A stretch of 64,000 nucleotides of DNA, from assembly GCA_035772735.1 (NCBI GenBank), contig JASDFA010000018.1, positions 140,001,501 through 140,065,500 on the forward strand, in the 5' to 3' direction. Source of the stretch: Datura wrightii (lineage: Eukaryota; Streptophyta; Magnoliopsida; Solanales; Solanaceae). The notes beneath the pieces are model-generated. The model searched no databases. It saw nothing but the letters and a program-made list of their open reading frames with translations, and was not told where the DNA came from. A program made the position numbers and the translations under genes. Below are positions 22,711 through 35,382 of this stretch, one piece after another. Positions within the stretch are counted from its first letter, which is position 1. Each line of letters starts with the position of its first letter.

Positions 22711-25029
22711 TGTTACACCCCCTAAGTTCTTGAAACTTAGTTGGCCTATTCGTATGTTGGTTAAGAGTTTTAGAATGCCATACGTGTGAGGAAAGGGCCC
22801 GGGGAGAGACCGGACAAGCGCCAAGTCGGGGCGTCACAAGGCAAATGCGACTTATAAATCGCATTCGACAAATGCGACTTAAAGACCCCAAGTATATAAG
22901 GCTCCCACTTCATTTTAAATCATTTTCCCTTCATATAATTTCCAGTAAATGAACAGAAACAGAGGGGAATGAAGGGTTTGATTAAATTTGCTTCCATTTA
23001 CACCGTCAAATGCAGTCCAAACTCCAATTAATTTTGGGTAACAAAGTATAAAGCTGTCGGGAGCATTCCTGCGAAGTTAGTTTTGCGAAATTCGGTCGGC
23101 GAATCGTTGTCTCACCGAGCCAAGGTAAGTGGAATTGCTCCAAACTAGTGTTAATATACTCCCATCATTAAAGTGAGTATCTCTCCCTTTTAGACTTCCG
23201 AGAAATTACATGTTTTCGGCCATTCTTCGATAGGTCAAAGAATAGGTAGTAGGTATATCCATAAGTATGGTTTCTTTCCAAAATAATTGTAGAATTAATT
23301 CTATTCTTTTGTGAATATGAATATAGTTGGGAGAAATAGCTGAATACTAGCCGAGCTATGCCAGTTAATCGTCGGCAGTTGAGGTATGTAAAGCCAGTTT
23401 CTTTCGGTAAGCTAGTAGTTCCAGTATAGCAAAATACTACAAATTCCAGTAGAATGTTTCAGAAGCCGTATATTATATTCAGTATGAGTTCAGTAAGCAT
23501 GTTAGAATTATTATATAGTGTTCAGCATGAAACTCAGTAAAATAGTATAATTCCCAGCAGAATATTCCAGAAATATTATTTCAGACTCAGTATATCTCAA
23601 TATCAGATTCAGTATATTTCAGTATCAGATTCAACATATTTTAGTATTAGATTCAGTATATTTCAGTATCAGATTCAGCATACAGAATACCAGAATATAA
23701 ATATTATTATTAGATTCAGTATATATATATATTACATGCGGTTATTGCTATCTGTGGAGACATGATTGTTCTGTGTTGGGCACCCTTAGAGCTTCCTTGA
23801 CCGCCCCAGGGTTAATAGATGTGTCGACTCGCCCGCTAGAGGGTGAGGATACATCGCTCTACGAAGTGGCATGCCGTCCGCCAGCGGACGAAGATGGGAT
23901 GCAGATTCCCCATAGCAGGCTGATCAGCACTATACCACACCCCCTGTCGAGCGCTTGCCCCGGAGTGCAGATTACAGTTTTCAGATTGTAGATTTCAGAC
24001 TTTAGATTACAGATTTCAGATTTCAGATTTCAGGAGTCCTCCGGACTTAGATACAACTATAGTCAGGGGCCCAGCGAGCTCAAGTTACATACCCAGGGGG
24101 CCGGCAGGATGCTCATAGTTACTAGGTGGATGGTATGACCTGAGTAGGGGTATATAGATTGTGTGCTGGTTGGTACCTTACGGCTTTTGGGGGCTGATAA
24201 GGTTCTTGTATGCTATGTTGTGTTAGTTATTAATAGGTAGAAAGTTGACCGCCATGTTATCAGGTATGAATCTTACTCTCTTCAGTAAAGTTACGCTCTT
24301 TTCAGTCAGTCTCAGGCCGTCTCCTATTACTTCAGTATCTATTAGTATTATTGTTTGCTTTCAGTTATTTTCAGTTATTACTTTGCATACTTAGTACACG
24401 TGGTACTGACGCCCGTTTTGGGCCACTGCATTACTTGCCTGCAGATACTCATAGACGAGGAGCAGATCCCTCATAGTTCCAACCAGCGTACAGAGTCTTC
24501 AGCTCCTATCATCCAGATCTTGACAGCTAAAGGTTTACTTCCCTTTTTGTTTGTACAGTATGGGTAGGCCGGGTCCCTGTCCCGACCATCTTATTATTCT
24601 TAGAGGCTTGCGGATTGTATATTCCCTGTGGTTAGTTGTACCGGTCGTGTGGGGCCATATGTATGTTTCAGTTTGCATGTGATGGCTGTGTGGGGCCTTG
24701 TTCAATTGTCAGTTGGTGACCTTGTCAGTCACAGATCAGTTCAGCACTTGATTATACTTTTCAGTGATAACTAGTCAGCATGGTGGCCTTGTCGGCCCAC
24801 ATAAGTTCCCTTATGCTTAGTTGTTCTGGTTAGCTGTTATATTCCTACAAGTGGCTATAGGCCTAGTCGGCCAGAAGCTGTATTAATAGCCGTTATATAG
24901 TCCGTTGTTTTCATAAATCCAGAATTAGAGCCAGCCTAGCACCAGAAGTGCTTAGGCTCAGTAGTCCAGTAGTCCAGGTCCTAGTAGGGCACCAGGTGCC
25001 AGTCATGCCTCCCAAGGTGGGGCGTGACA
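22711..25029 (+). repeat. 3' LTR of element 3
   Basis: Starts TGTTACACCCCC and ends GGGGCGTGACA. It repeats the 5' LTR landmarks: 27-base unit (22843), TATATAAG (22893-22900), GTAAGT (23125), GATTCAGTAT short repeats (about 23580-23690) and the TACTGACGCCCGTTTTGG block (about 24404). Confidence 0.95.
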
Positions 25030-25034
25030 GGATT

Positions 25035-26670
25035 TTAGAGGAATAGTCAACCTTTTCCCTCATTATTTCTAAACTAGTTAGATGAATTACAAAGAATTCA
25101 GACAGATCATCTCAGAGAAAAAGCTAGGGATTGCAGATTTCCATCTCAAATTCTCAAGATTCTTCCAAGGAATTCTCCTCCAGGTATGTGGGATTTCAAC
25201 AAGGGAATTTTCCTTCCCTTGTGCCCAAAAATCCTTATAGAAACCTTATCATTTCTAGCCCTTTTAGGATCAAAGCTAAGGTTGTTCCTCAGTTATATTA
25301 ATATTGTTATAACTTTTGTGATTATTTTTTTGAAGGTTATTACTAGTTATGATTCATGTTGATATCTTTTCTATGAAATATGTGTTTTAGCCCTAATCTT
25401 GAAATGTAATTGAAAGAGTCTTGCATAATTATCCAAATACGAATGTTGCTTGACTCTAATGATTCTTATAATCACCATGATTATGCAAACCATAGTTAGC
25501 TTATTAATTGTTCAGTCTCAGTTAGTACTTAACTCTCTTAGTGCCTTACCGAAGTATCATCTGATTAGTTTGACTATATTCAGTCACTTGAGGAGTTTAG
25601 CAAAACTCCATAGTCTCAGTCATTAGCCATCAGGTTATTCTTTAGAAGGTTATGACACTTCTAGATAAAGTAGATCTAGCCAATCTTAGAACACTTAATG
25701 TTCATTTATCAGGTCCTTTGGACTCTCAGGGTACTTCCAGATAAGTATCCTGACTTACGTCTTAGGGCATTAGGTTCGAGCTATCAGCCTAGCAGTCACA
25801 GTTAGTATTTCCAGTGGGAGTAGGACTTAGCACTGAGAGGGCCAGGGTTTAGAAAACCCAGGTTCCCAGAACTACATTGCCACCATAGATCATTAGCCCG
25901 AACGGGCGTCAAATAGTGATCACCTAGGTCAACCACTATACCCTGGCAAGCTAGAGTGGGCTCTCACTAATTGAGTGTATACATTGGACTCCAGGTCTAG
26001 CTTGCATGGTTATATGTTTTTTATAGACCCTTACACTTGTGAGTATAGTTCAGTTCAGTATAGTCTCAGTTTCAGTTCAACTTAGTTTATTCAAATTACA
26101 GTATATAGCTATAATCCTCAGTCAGTATCTGTGTTACACTGTTACAATTATATTCGGTGTTTATTTGTTCAGAGTCGTATTATTGTTTTACTTATATCTC
26201 ACATACTCGTTACATTTAAAGTATTGATGCATATTTTTCATGTTGCATCGTATTATGATACAAATTTAGGCTCTCAGTCCCGGCATCATCAGTAGTTTAA
26301 TTTGATGACTTCAGCAACATTGTTATTTGTGAGTCCTCATCTTCCGAGTATGTGAGTATCTTTTCAGTTCAGTTTTCTTTTGAGTTATACTTTAGAGTTA
26401 GCTGGGGTTTGTCTTAGTGACTCGTCAATTATTAGATGGTTTTTAGAAAAAGTATTATTTCATTATGTTTTTCAGTTGTTGCATAAGTTTAAATATCTTA
26501 TCAGATCTTTCCTCTTTACATAAAAGTATTATTTAGTTATGATTTTTCCTCGGCTTTGTCTTCTATTTAAATCAATATATCAGTGTGATGTTAAGTCCAT
26601 GGGTTAGCTTTGGGTCACTTTTGGCTCCAAGTACCATGCCACATCCAGAGTGTAGTCTCGGGTCATAATA
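25035..26670 (+). repeat. 3' LTR of element 2, right part
   Basis: Resumes with TTAGAGGAATAGTC, matching 7836 onward, and runs to TCGGGTCATAATA where the 5' copy ends TCGGTTTGTGACA. The last bases are mutated, but GTACA at 26671-26675 fixes the end. The donor-like CAG/GTATGTGGG is at 25184. Confidence 0.92.
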
Positions 26671-28846
26671 GTACATCTTCCCCTTAATCATAAATTCTAT
26701 GTTGACAATCTACTACTTAAGAACTAGTTCCTTTGTTGTTCAACACTTATAACTCAATCTGTAAAGCATCCTTACTACATAAGGTATGTAAGCTTGTACA
26801 AGTTCACCCTCGATCTCAATAAGGTTTGTAAGCTTCATGAGTCGGTAGACATTAGAAACTTTAGCCTCTCCATCTTGTACAAGTAGCTAGGTATGCATGA
26901 CTAAGCAAATTCTAGAACTTACTTAACCAGTAACAAGACTAACCTTCCATTCATCGAAGCCTGTTACATGGCTAGGTTTGACGACTAAGCAAGAGTTATG
27001 GTCTCACTTAATCAGCTATAGGGTCTTACCTTCCATTAATTGTAGCCCTATAGATGGCTAGGATTGAGAACCTAATCATAATCATATGCATTTTCAAATA
27101 AATATTCTCCTGTATATCTCTTATCCAAAACATTCTTCAATTTCTACATAAGGACCAGGTTCTTCAAATATAGATTTTCTTCAAATGCTTAGTTGTATGG
27201 TGCAGTGACAACTTTCTTCTTTATGACCTTTCTTCATAAACTCTTCTCAAGCCATTTTTCTTCAATCTTTAATATACTCATTACTTTTAAATAGAATCAG
27301 GTTCCTTTATAAACAAGAAATGTATATTTACAAATCAATCCTATAAAACATATGAGTACATTTTATTGATCTAGAATTAATTCAAAACTAGATCATACTT
27401 ATCTAGAATAGACCAAATCAAAAATTCCTCCTTTTGGCAACATCAAAAAGCGATAGTATCGATTAGAAATCTTTTGTGAGCATAACAATATAGATTCCCA
27501 ACTTAAGAACTTATCAAACCTAAATAAGAGATGTTTGGATGTATCCTTTTTATCCATAAGGACCAAACAAAGTATTCAATTACATTTTCTTATACCACTC
27601 CTATTGTAAGATTTAATATGGTGTTGGCATTCAAGGAGGTTTCTCGAAAAATAAGTTCTCTCTATTAAGAAGTAAGGTTTTCTAAGTTTAGTTCCCTTGT
27701 GTCTCCTCAAGGAAAAAATTATATTATTTTAATTTCCCCCTTTCTTTCCTTACTATTTTCATTTTTATCTCCTCGAACCTGTATTTATTCTCCCCAACGA
27801 ACACTAATGGTAGGATCTCTATCACATACTTCTCTATTCAACCATTCACATCTTTTTTGTTAAGACTGGTATTGAGAGATCAAGTTCTTTATCAATTCTT
27901 TAATTCTTTTTCATTTCTTCATCAACATTTAATGATGCTGAATTCTTTAAGTGTCCTGTCATTCCTTCATATTTTTTCACTCATATATCACATCAACAAA
28001 GGCCCTTAAATTCCAAACATTACCCATTACTTATAACCCTGGGCCTCCTTCTTCTTTAAAGTCCTCCTTTTATTCTCTTTAAGATATTACCTCCTTGATC
28101 ATTTATTTTTATCTGGGCTATTTAGCAAGAAGAAATTTTCTGGATTTTAAAATTTGGGGAAACTTAAGCTTACAAACAATTGGTAGGTAACAGTCTTGAA
28201 ATGTTGGTCTTTGGTGGAGGTATAATAGGTCAAATATATGGAAGGTTAGATAACAAGATTGATGATATGTGACTTGGTTGATTTTGAAATATTTTTTAGG
28301 GATCTAGAATATGATTTAGCAGTGTGTATAGCTTGTGCTATTTATCTTTAAAGAATGGAGATGCATACCCATTAAGACATAAGAACTAGGTTCTTTAACT
28401 GTTTTTCTCTTGCAATGAACATTCTAAAAAGTAGGATAACATTGTCAAATTTTCCATGATCATTGCGACTTAAAGAGCCCAAATTATGCGGTAATGAAAG
28501 AGTGTTCTCGATCGACCTCTTCTGCTTCTCCTTTTATGTGTCTTGTTATTTTCTTCAAAATTTTGCATCATCTTCTTGCTCTTCACATGTCATCTTCTTC
28601 TTCTCTTAGAGAACCAATTTATTTATCTAGTTTCTTAATATATTCATTCTTTTAGTATAAAGCCATTAGTATAAGTGGATCATGTCTAATTTTCTTCATG
28701 CAACTCTCTTTTTTTACCATATGTCGTCTTCTCATCTTTTTTTAGGAGTAGGTTTCTTTCATTTGCATATACCTAAAACTCCCACTTCTTGGGCTAATAG
28801 AAGAAAACATTTTCCTTTTTCTTTATGTGTCAAGACTTTTACACAT
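26671..28846 (-). mobile_element. Probable copia 3' region, minus strand
   Basis: No open frame of note. Read on the minus strand near 27430-27460 there is TTTTTGATGTTGCCAAAAGG and GGAAT, a purine-rich block of the kind found behind pol in SIRE/Maximus-like copia elements. Two related stretches of about 80 bases lie at 26905-27065 (CTTCCATTCATCGAAGCC, CTTCCATTAATTGTAGCC). The segment borders the Athila-like element and should join the copia gag at 34047; that link is inference from the near-duplicated flanks. Confidence 0.4.
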
Positions 28847-30477
28847 TGATAACGCTCAAACCACACTTCTAACTGAAGTATGAAACGGATGTTGTTAATA
28901 AAGAACCCAACTTAGAGGTTGGGGTCGATCCCACAGGGAATATGGAAGATCTAGATTACAGCTGGTAAGTGAACTTGTATAGTAGTTACTTCACTATTGG
29001 GGGATTCTAATAATAATCAATAGTAAAAACAAAGCAGTTGTCAAGCTTATGAATGTGAATCAATAATTAAAGGATAACTAGGGTTTGTGTTCCCCATGGA
29101 TTCATAACAACTTTAGGTATACACTCGTGATCTTCACCAATACTTACTTACAGAACTGATAACTTAGTTTAATCCAAATGATCTACCAATCCCTATTGAA
29201 TGACTATACTCAATTACTCGACACAGTCTCATGAGCGTTCCCAAACTAACCGTTATCACTAAATTCTAGATATAACTATCCTGCGACCACAGCTCAAGTT
29301 AATACAATGATCATCAAGATCTAGGCTCTGTTGTAATTCTCTTTTCCTAATCTCTACCTCTTCGACCAAAGAAAGTAAAGAATTCGGGCACTTCCTAACG
29401 TTGTAAACCACTAAGAATCATTAAAGCATGAAGAGAATACAATATAAGTAATTAGCATTGGTTTTAGACTCACTTTGTGAAACACTAGCTTGTTAATCCA
29501 CCATGGTTCCCACAACCCTAGCTATGAAAGTTTTAGCCTGTCATAGTTGCAAGGTTGTGAAATGCGTTCATGATTAAAGACATAAAACCAATGCTTACAA
29601 ATATTATTGAGAAAAACGCTTGCTCTAATTAATCCGCAAAATCTTGAAGAACAAGTAGCAAGAACAATATGAATTCAAGAAAAGGTTGACCAAAAGGTTG
29701 AACCAACTCAATTCTTTCTTCCAAGAGATGTAAAATTGTCTACTACAATGTTTTCCAACTAAAACTAATTCTTCTCAATGTTACCTTTTTTGAAAACTAA
29801 AACATAAAACATATTTATATAGACATAAGAATCCTTTTCTTAGGCTAACAGGGAGATTTTCCATATTTGGTGCCGACCTCGTCACGGATCATCCTACGAC
29901 TCGTAGGAGCATCCTATGGTCTGTGGAAGCATCTCGTGGTTTGGATTGTTGGCTGATTTTTGGTTAAGTGTCAGGCCAAGGTACGATTTGTACCTCCTTC
30001 CTACAACTCGTACCAAGCTCCCGTGGCTTGATTCTAAATCTTTGCAATTTGTCTGAAGTTCACCACGACCAGTATGGTACGACTCATACCAAGCTCTCAC
30101 GGGTCGTGGTATCCTCTCGTACTGAGAATCAGCTTCTTGCGCTATTCTTCTAGAGTTCATCACGACTACCTTACCACAACTCGTATAAGCTTGGTACGAT
30201 CTGTGGCAAGACTCGTAGGTTCCTTCTTCCAGCTTTAGCCTTTTGATTCTTATCACGACTATCAGTACGACTCATAGGTCCATCCTATGGATCGTACTGT
30301 GGACTGCATTTTTTTCCTTTTTTGCACACTTTTAACTTCCTTTTGCAAATTTATGCTCCAACACCCATTTATCCTGAAATCACAGGAAAAGTGCCTCATA
30401 TGCATATAAGTACACCTAAGTCCATGCTATTTTCTTAGTTTTGAGTGTCAATAGTGTTGTAAATCCACAACTCATCA
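28847..30477 (-). repeat. Left LTR (3' LTR in element orientation)
   Basis: Plus-strand edges TGATAACGCTCAAACC and ACTCATCA. Carries GGGGTCGATCCCACAGGGAA (28920-28939), a common mark of plant Athila/Tat LTRs, minus-strand TATA (29811-29821) and dyads such as CCTACGACTCGTAGG (29893-29907). Open stretches on both strands between 29894 and 30256 come from the dyad words, not from a gene. Confidence 0.88.
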
Positions 30478-32413
30478 ACACCCTCAACTTAAGACTTTTG
30501 TATGTCCTCAGGCAAAGAAAAAGAAAAACTAAACACGACGCTCAACTAGAAAATACACTTAAGATACTACAGCCAATACTCGAACAAATTTTTGCACTCC
30601 CTACATACACTCTATTGACCCTTCCTCATAAAACATCATCAGCTAATGCATTACAAGAAAAATCGAAACATCATATACAGGGACCAAGACATTTCATCTA
30701 GCTATCAACAGTCAATCAAGTCATCACCAATGTTTTTCACATAGACCAATGGTAAAAGCAAACATAACCCATGTACCCTCACACAAATAAATTCCCCACT
30801 CAGATATGAAGTATCAAACACAACATGAGACTAGGCAAGTGAAGCACTCACTCTTACAAGGAGGTTTTCAAGTATTATGCATCAGATACCATAGGCTTGC
30901 CCTTATTTTCTCTGCTTTGGTTTGTCAAATGGTCAAGTTAGGATCACTATAGGACTTGATATGGCTTGTAATGTAGGCTTAGGGTTGGACATGATAAAGA
31001 TAAGAGATTTTATGAGTGACTATCCCTTCCTTGGCACTACATACATTGGCTACACCATTTGCCTATTTCACCCTTCACTCTTTCGTTTTCCTTTCTTCCC
31101 CTTTTACCACTTTTTAAGAATATTTGAATGGGTGAGGTGATTTTTCATATTTTTCAAACAACTTCAAGCTCTTTTGAATTTTTCTTTTTTCAAGATTCTC
31201 AAGATTTTCAGCTCTTTTATTTTTTCACCTCACTCCATCTCATTTTACCACATATTTTCTCTTTTCTCTGCTTTCCTTTTCTTTTCCTTTCTCCTGCTCC
31301 CACCATGTATGCACCCCTCTCTAGCCATCCTCAAGTTAAGCATTTTGCTTATGTTGAGGTTCACAATATCCGAGGAAGGACCAGGGCCAAAATAGGTTCA
31401 TTATAAACAAATGGGTACGAACAGGTGAATCAAAGAAATATAATCTATCAAGGCTCAAACTTGGGATCAAGGGATTCATGAAACTTTGGTAGGGTAATAT
31501 AGGAAAAAGTGAGCTAAAACAAAAATGGCCTATGATTATATCCTAACCAACTGTCCTTAACTTATGCAGAGACCAACCAGGCAAGTTCTAGGTCCTCAGC
31601 AACATACTGCAATTAATACTAAAACTTCACTCACACATGGTACATGAACTATTTTACTTCACCTGTCTAGTTCATACATGACTTAACAAGAATAACTACT
31701 ATTAATAACCAAATGACATAAAAAGATCCATAGATATCATGCATGTTGTCACAAATACATAGCAAAAATTTTGAACACAATCAATTTTTCAGAAAAGAAA
31801 AACTAGTGCATTTCTATTGGTTGAGTATTCCTAAGTTACTTTCTAATCAAACAAAAATCACAACTAAAAAAACTCCTAACACATGTCGGTTCTACTAGAT
31901 AGCATGCCTAAGGGAAAAGAAGCATGACAAGAAAAACTCTCAAACGAACAAAATTCCCAAAACTACAAGTACAACCCCCTCCCCCTTTTGAAAATGTGAG
32001 CTTCGTCCCCGAAGCATGTAGGGAGAAGAACGTACCTGTGGCTACTCAGACTTCGCCTTCCATGGGTTGCCTCCCATGCAGCGCCTGATTTAATATCACA
32101 ACGTGACGTGACATTTGTAACTTCTCAGGCATCATGAAGGTATACTTCCTCCACTCTTTTCAATTCGTAAAAAAACACAGAGCTGCCAATGTATAATAGT
32201 CACAATTCCTTCCACTATGGTTGGCAGCTGATCATGTTCCATCTTGAGTGTTTTAGTCGAGGATTTATCCCTCGATGAAAACCTAAGGAAGCAATAAAAG
32301 GATAACAAAGTAAAACAAAGGAAAAAACGTAAAAAGTAGAGTAACTACCAACAAGTCAAATACAAGCTAATAACCTAGTCTTACTCATATTCCCCGGCAA
32401 TGACTCCACTTTT
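30478..32413 (-). other. Interior of the Athila-like element, noncoding
   Basis: No conserved domain; T-rich open stretches at 30922-31406 are low complexity. Landmarks shared in the same order with 59270-63120: CATAGGCTTGCC (30890), CCAGGCAAGTTCTAG (31577) and CATGGGTTGCCTCCCATGCA (32059). The last is the block that follows gag-pro or pol in many plant Athila/Tat elements. The interior looks like a deletion product that kept only noncoding sequence. Confidence 0.75.
32391..32408 (-). other. Primer binding site, tRNA-Asp type
   Basis: Minus strand TGGAGTCATTGCCGGGGA, five bases from the LTR. It matches TGGCGCCGTTGCCGGGGA, the site for tRNA-Asp used by Athila-like elements, at 15 of 18 positions. 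This sets the orientation. Confidence 0.85.
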
Positions 32414-34046
32414 TAGTAACACGCAAACCACATTTCTAACTGAAGTATGAAGCGAACGTTGTCAATAAAGAACCCAACTTATAGGTTGGGGTCGATCCCA
32501 CATGGAATATGGAAGATCTAGATTAAAGCCGGTAAGTGAACTTGTATGGTAGTTACTTCACAGTTGGAGGGATTCTAATAATAATCAATAGTAAAAACAA
32601 GGTAGTTGTCAAGCTTATGGTTGTGAATCAATAATTAAAGGATAACTAGGGTGTGTGTTCCCCATGGATTCATAACAGCTTTAGGTATACACTTGTGATC
32701 TTCACCAATACTTACTTACATAACTAATAACTTAGGTTCGTTTAAATGATCGACCATTCCCTATTGAATGACTATACTCAATTACTCGACCAAGTCTCAT
32801 GAGCATTTTCAAACTAACTGTTATCACTAAATTCCAGATATAACTATCCTGCAACCATAACTCAAGTTAATACAATGATCATCAAGATCAAGGCTTCGTT
32901 GTAATTCTCTTTTCCTAATCTCTACCTTTTCGACCAAAGCAAGTAAAGAATTCGGGAACTTCCTAAAGTTGTACACTGCTAAGAATTAGTAAAGCATGAA
33001 GAGAATACAATATAAGTAACTAGTATTGGTTTTAGACTCACTTTTTGCAACCCTAGCTTGTTAATCCATCATGGTTCCCACAACCCTAGCTATGGAGGTT
33101 TTAGCCTCTCATAGTTGCAAGGGTGTGAAGTGTGTTCATGATTAAAGACATAAAAACAATAATTAAAAATATGATTGAGAAAAACACTTCCTTTAATTAA
33201 TCTGCAAAATCTTGAAGAACAAGTAGCAAGAACAATATGAATTCAAGAAAAGGTTGATCACAAGGTTTAAACCAACTTAATTCTTTCTTTCAAAGATGTA
33301 AAATTTTCTAGGAAAATGTTTTCCAACTAAAACTAATTCTTCTCAATGTCACCTTTTTTGAAAAATAAAACATAAAATGTATTTATATAGACATAAGAAT
33401 AATTTTTCTAGGTTAACAGGGCGATTTTCCATATCTGGTGCCGACCTCATCACGGGTCATCCTACGACTCGTAGGAGCATCCTATGGTCCATGGCAGCAT
33501 CTCGTGGTTTGGATTGTTGGCTGATTTTTGGCTAAGTGTCGGGCCAAGGTACGATTTGTACCTCCTTCCTATGACTCGTACCAGGTTCCCGCGAATTGAT
33601 TCTAAATCTTTGCAATTTGTCTGAAGTTCACCACGACCGGTATGGTACAACTCGTACTAATCTCTCATTTGTCGTGGTATCCTCTCGTACTGAGAATCAG
33701 CCTTTTGTGCAATTCTTCTAGAGTTCATCACGACTGCCTTACCATGACTCATAAAAGCTTGGTATGATCCGTGGCAAGACTCATAGGTTAATTCTTCCAT
33801 CTTCAGCCTTCTGCTTCTTATCACGGCCATCAGTATGACTCATAGGTCCATCCTACGAATTATACTGTGGATTGCATTTTTTTTCCTTTTTTGCACACTT
33901 TTAGCTTCCTTTTGCAAATTTATGCTCCAACACCCATTTATCCTAAAATCAAAGGAAAAGTGCCTCATATACACATAAATACACGTAAGTCCATACTATT
34001 TTCTTAGTTTTGAGCATCAATAGTGTTGTAAATCTATAGCACATCA
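32414..34046 (-). repeat. Right LTR (5' LTR in element orientation)
   Basis: Same landmarks as the left copy: GGGGTCGATCCCACATGGAA (about 32490), minus-strand TATA at 33380-33389, CCTACGACTCGTAGG at 33461-33475. Its plus-strand left edge is mutated (TAGTAACACGCAAACC). Confidence 0.88.
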
Positions 34047-35382
34047 TACATACTCTTGTTTCCTCCCGCCTTAACCCTTTCAACTAGATTAGAGGTTGGA
34101 TCTAGGAACCCAATTATTCTTGGGTATCTTTCTCCTTTGAGGAGAGAACGTTTAGCATCTTCCTTCTGTTCTGGCTCAACTTAGGTTTATTGGTGAAGAA
34201 CTAGGTTCCTTTCTCCTAAGTATCTTGTTTTGTACTTGGTCAAGCACACGACTTAGAGCATCTAGTGTAGAATAGATTGTATGTGAGGGATATATGTATT
34301 TTGTTATGAAGAGCCCTCTCCACATTAACTTTTGCTCTTTTTAGCTCCTCTTGCAACACTCTATTTTTTGTACGCAGTTTTCTTTTGATTATTTTATGTA
34401 TGCTCTTTTAATCTCTAAGAATCTACTTAGTGTAGTTTCTTGTCTCCAAGTGAACTGTTGCAAGTTCCTCTTTCTCCACCTCTAGTGCATACTTGTCATA
34501 ACTTAGTTATAGAACTTGTTTCTTTAAATTTTTAACTTTCAGGCTCTCTTACTCTTCTCATTGATCCTTAAGATCTAAATGTAAAGAGTTATACGCATTC
34601 TATACTTTCTCCTAAGGATTATGAAGATCTTCATGGAAATTTGTGCTCTCAATGGCATGTGTTTCATAATCATCATATTCAAAATTTTGATCTTGAATTG
34701 GTTATTAGTGCCAAAATTTCTTGTAATTCTGATTTCTCTATTTGTACCATGGAATGATTTTTGTCCTCTACATCATCATATCTTAAGGAATTTCTCATGA
34801 CAGCTAATGCCTTCTTCACAACTTGATCATCTTGCCCTATTTTCATTTTTCTTTTGATGACTTGTTTCTTCTTTCTGTTGTTAGAATCCCCTTTTCTCCA
34901 ATCATTTTCTCTTTCTAGGAAAATCTCAAATAAAATAGTATGAGCTCCCATATTTGTCGCAATCTTTTGGATTGCTTCTATTAGGTTTAGGCCTTAAGGA
35001 GCCTCTTCTCCTAATTATTATTAATCTTTTGGTGAATAACATCATATTATCATCACAAATTTCTTGATCTTGTGCAGTTATAAGGACCACGTTCACATCT
35101 TTGCTTGAGAGAGTATTTTTTTTAACTTCTGGAGCTTGCTAATTTCATAGATGTTCAGATTACCCCCAAGTTATTTCATGTTCATTGTCTCCAGATCTTT
35201 TGCATCCATGATGGTATTGATTTTCTCTCTTGATACCCAGGTAATATGTTGAGTAGTTTCTCAATTCTTTAAGATTGAGGTATAACCACTCTAAGATAAT
35301 TGAGTTTATTGGTTATATTTGTGAACCTGTTGAAAACCTCTTGAAGGCATTCTCTCTTATTCATCTTGAAGAGATCATAGTA
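34047..35382 (-). pseudogene. Copia gag remnant (SIRE/Maximus-like)
   Basis: On the minus strand, from the right: YYDLFKMNKRECLQEVFNRF and TNITNKL (about 35290-35385), then LLNILPGYQERK (about 35230), fit the copia gag (UBN2-type) domain, which has KMKxxE, the MxxRFTxITNEL block and KVLxxLPxxW. Farther along, 34679-34951 reads VVKKALAVMRNSL and KSELQEILALI, and near 34190-34290 a block STLDALSRVLDQVQNK and KEPSSSP resembles the gag tail of Solanaceae copia elements. Stops and frameshifts are common and no zinc knuckle is visible. It is cut at 35382 by an LTR. Confidence 0.7.

Larger units (their letters stand above)
15100..25029 (+). mobile_element. Element 3: full-length gypsy element nested in the 3' LTR of element 2
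   Basis: LTRs of 2346 (15100-17445) and 2319 bases (22711-25029) flank 5265 bases of gag-pol. GGATT stands on both sides (15095-15099 and 25030-25034), and the element 2 LTR resumes exactly after it. The LTRs start TGTTACACCC and end GTGACA. Nine of the first 103 LTR bases differ by eye. The coding region is co-linear with a full gag-pol and the least damaged of the plus-strand set along with element 5, but it carries many TAG stops and a few frameshifts. Confidence 0.96.
7254..26670 (+). mobile_element. Element 2: full-length gypsy element, interrupted by element 3
   Basis: Two LTRs (7254-9483; 14503-15099 continued at 25035-26670) flank 5019 bases of gag-pol remains. The flanks carry GTACA at 7249-7253 and 26671-26675, an exact 5-base target duplication. 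The two LTRs are 2230 and 2233 bases once the inserted element 3 and one duplicated GGATT are removed, which confirms the nesting. In the first 100 bases the LTRs differ at 15 positions by eye, so this insertion is older than element 3 (9 of 103). The family is gypsy, probably chromovirus-like. Confidence 0.93.
28847..34046 (-). mobile_element. Athila-like element with two LTRs but no gag-pol
   Basis: LTRs of 1631 (28847-30477) and 1633 bases (32414-34046) flank only 1936 bases. Orientation is minus: the primer site lies beside the right LTR and TATA boxes read on the minus strand. Flanks are CACAT (28842-28846) and TACAT (34047-34051), a 5-base duplication with one change. Seven of 102 LTR bases differ near the left edges by eye. 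The interior has no coding domain, so the element is non-autonomous. Interior landmarks match the noncoding 3' region of the element at 57454-64000. Confidence 0.85.

Noticed and set aside
29894..30256. 120-codon minus-strand frame with repeated YES-like words
   Set aside because: Lies wholly in an LTR; the repeated residues come from TACGACTCGTA dyads, and the partner LTR (33462-33650) carries only a shortened version.
30922..31406. Phe-rich open frames that could be a small membrane protein
   Set aside because: T-rich low-complexity DNA in the noncoding interior of an Athila-like element; two overlapping frames look equally good.
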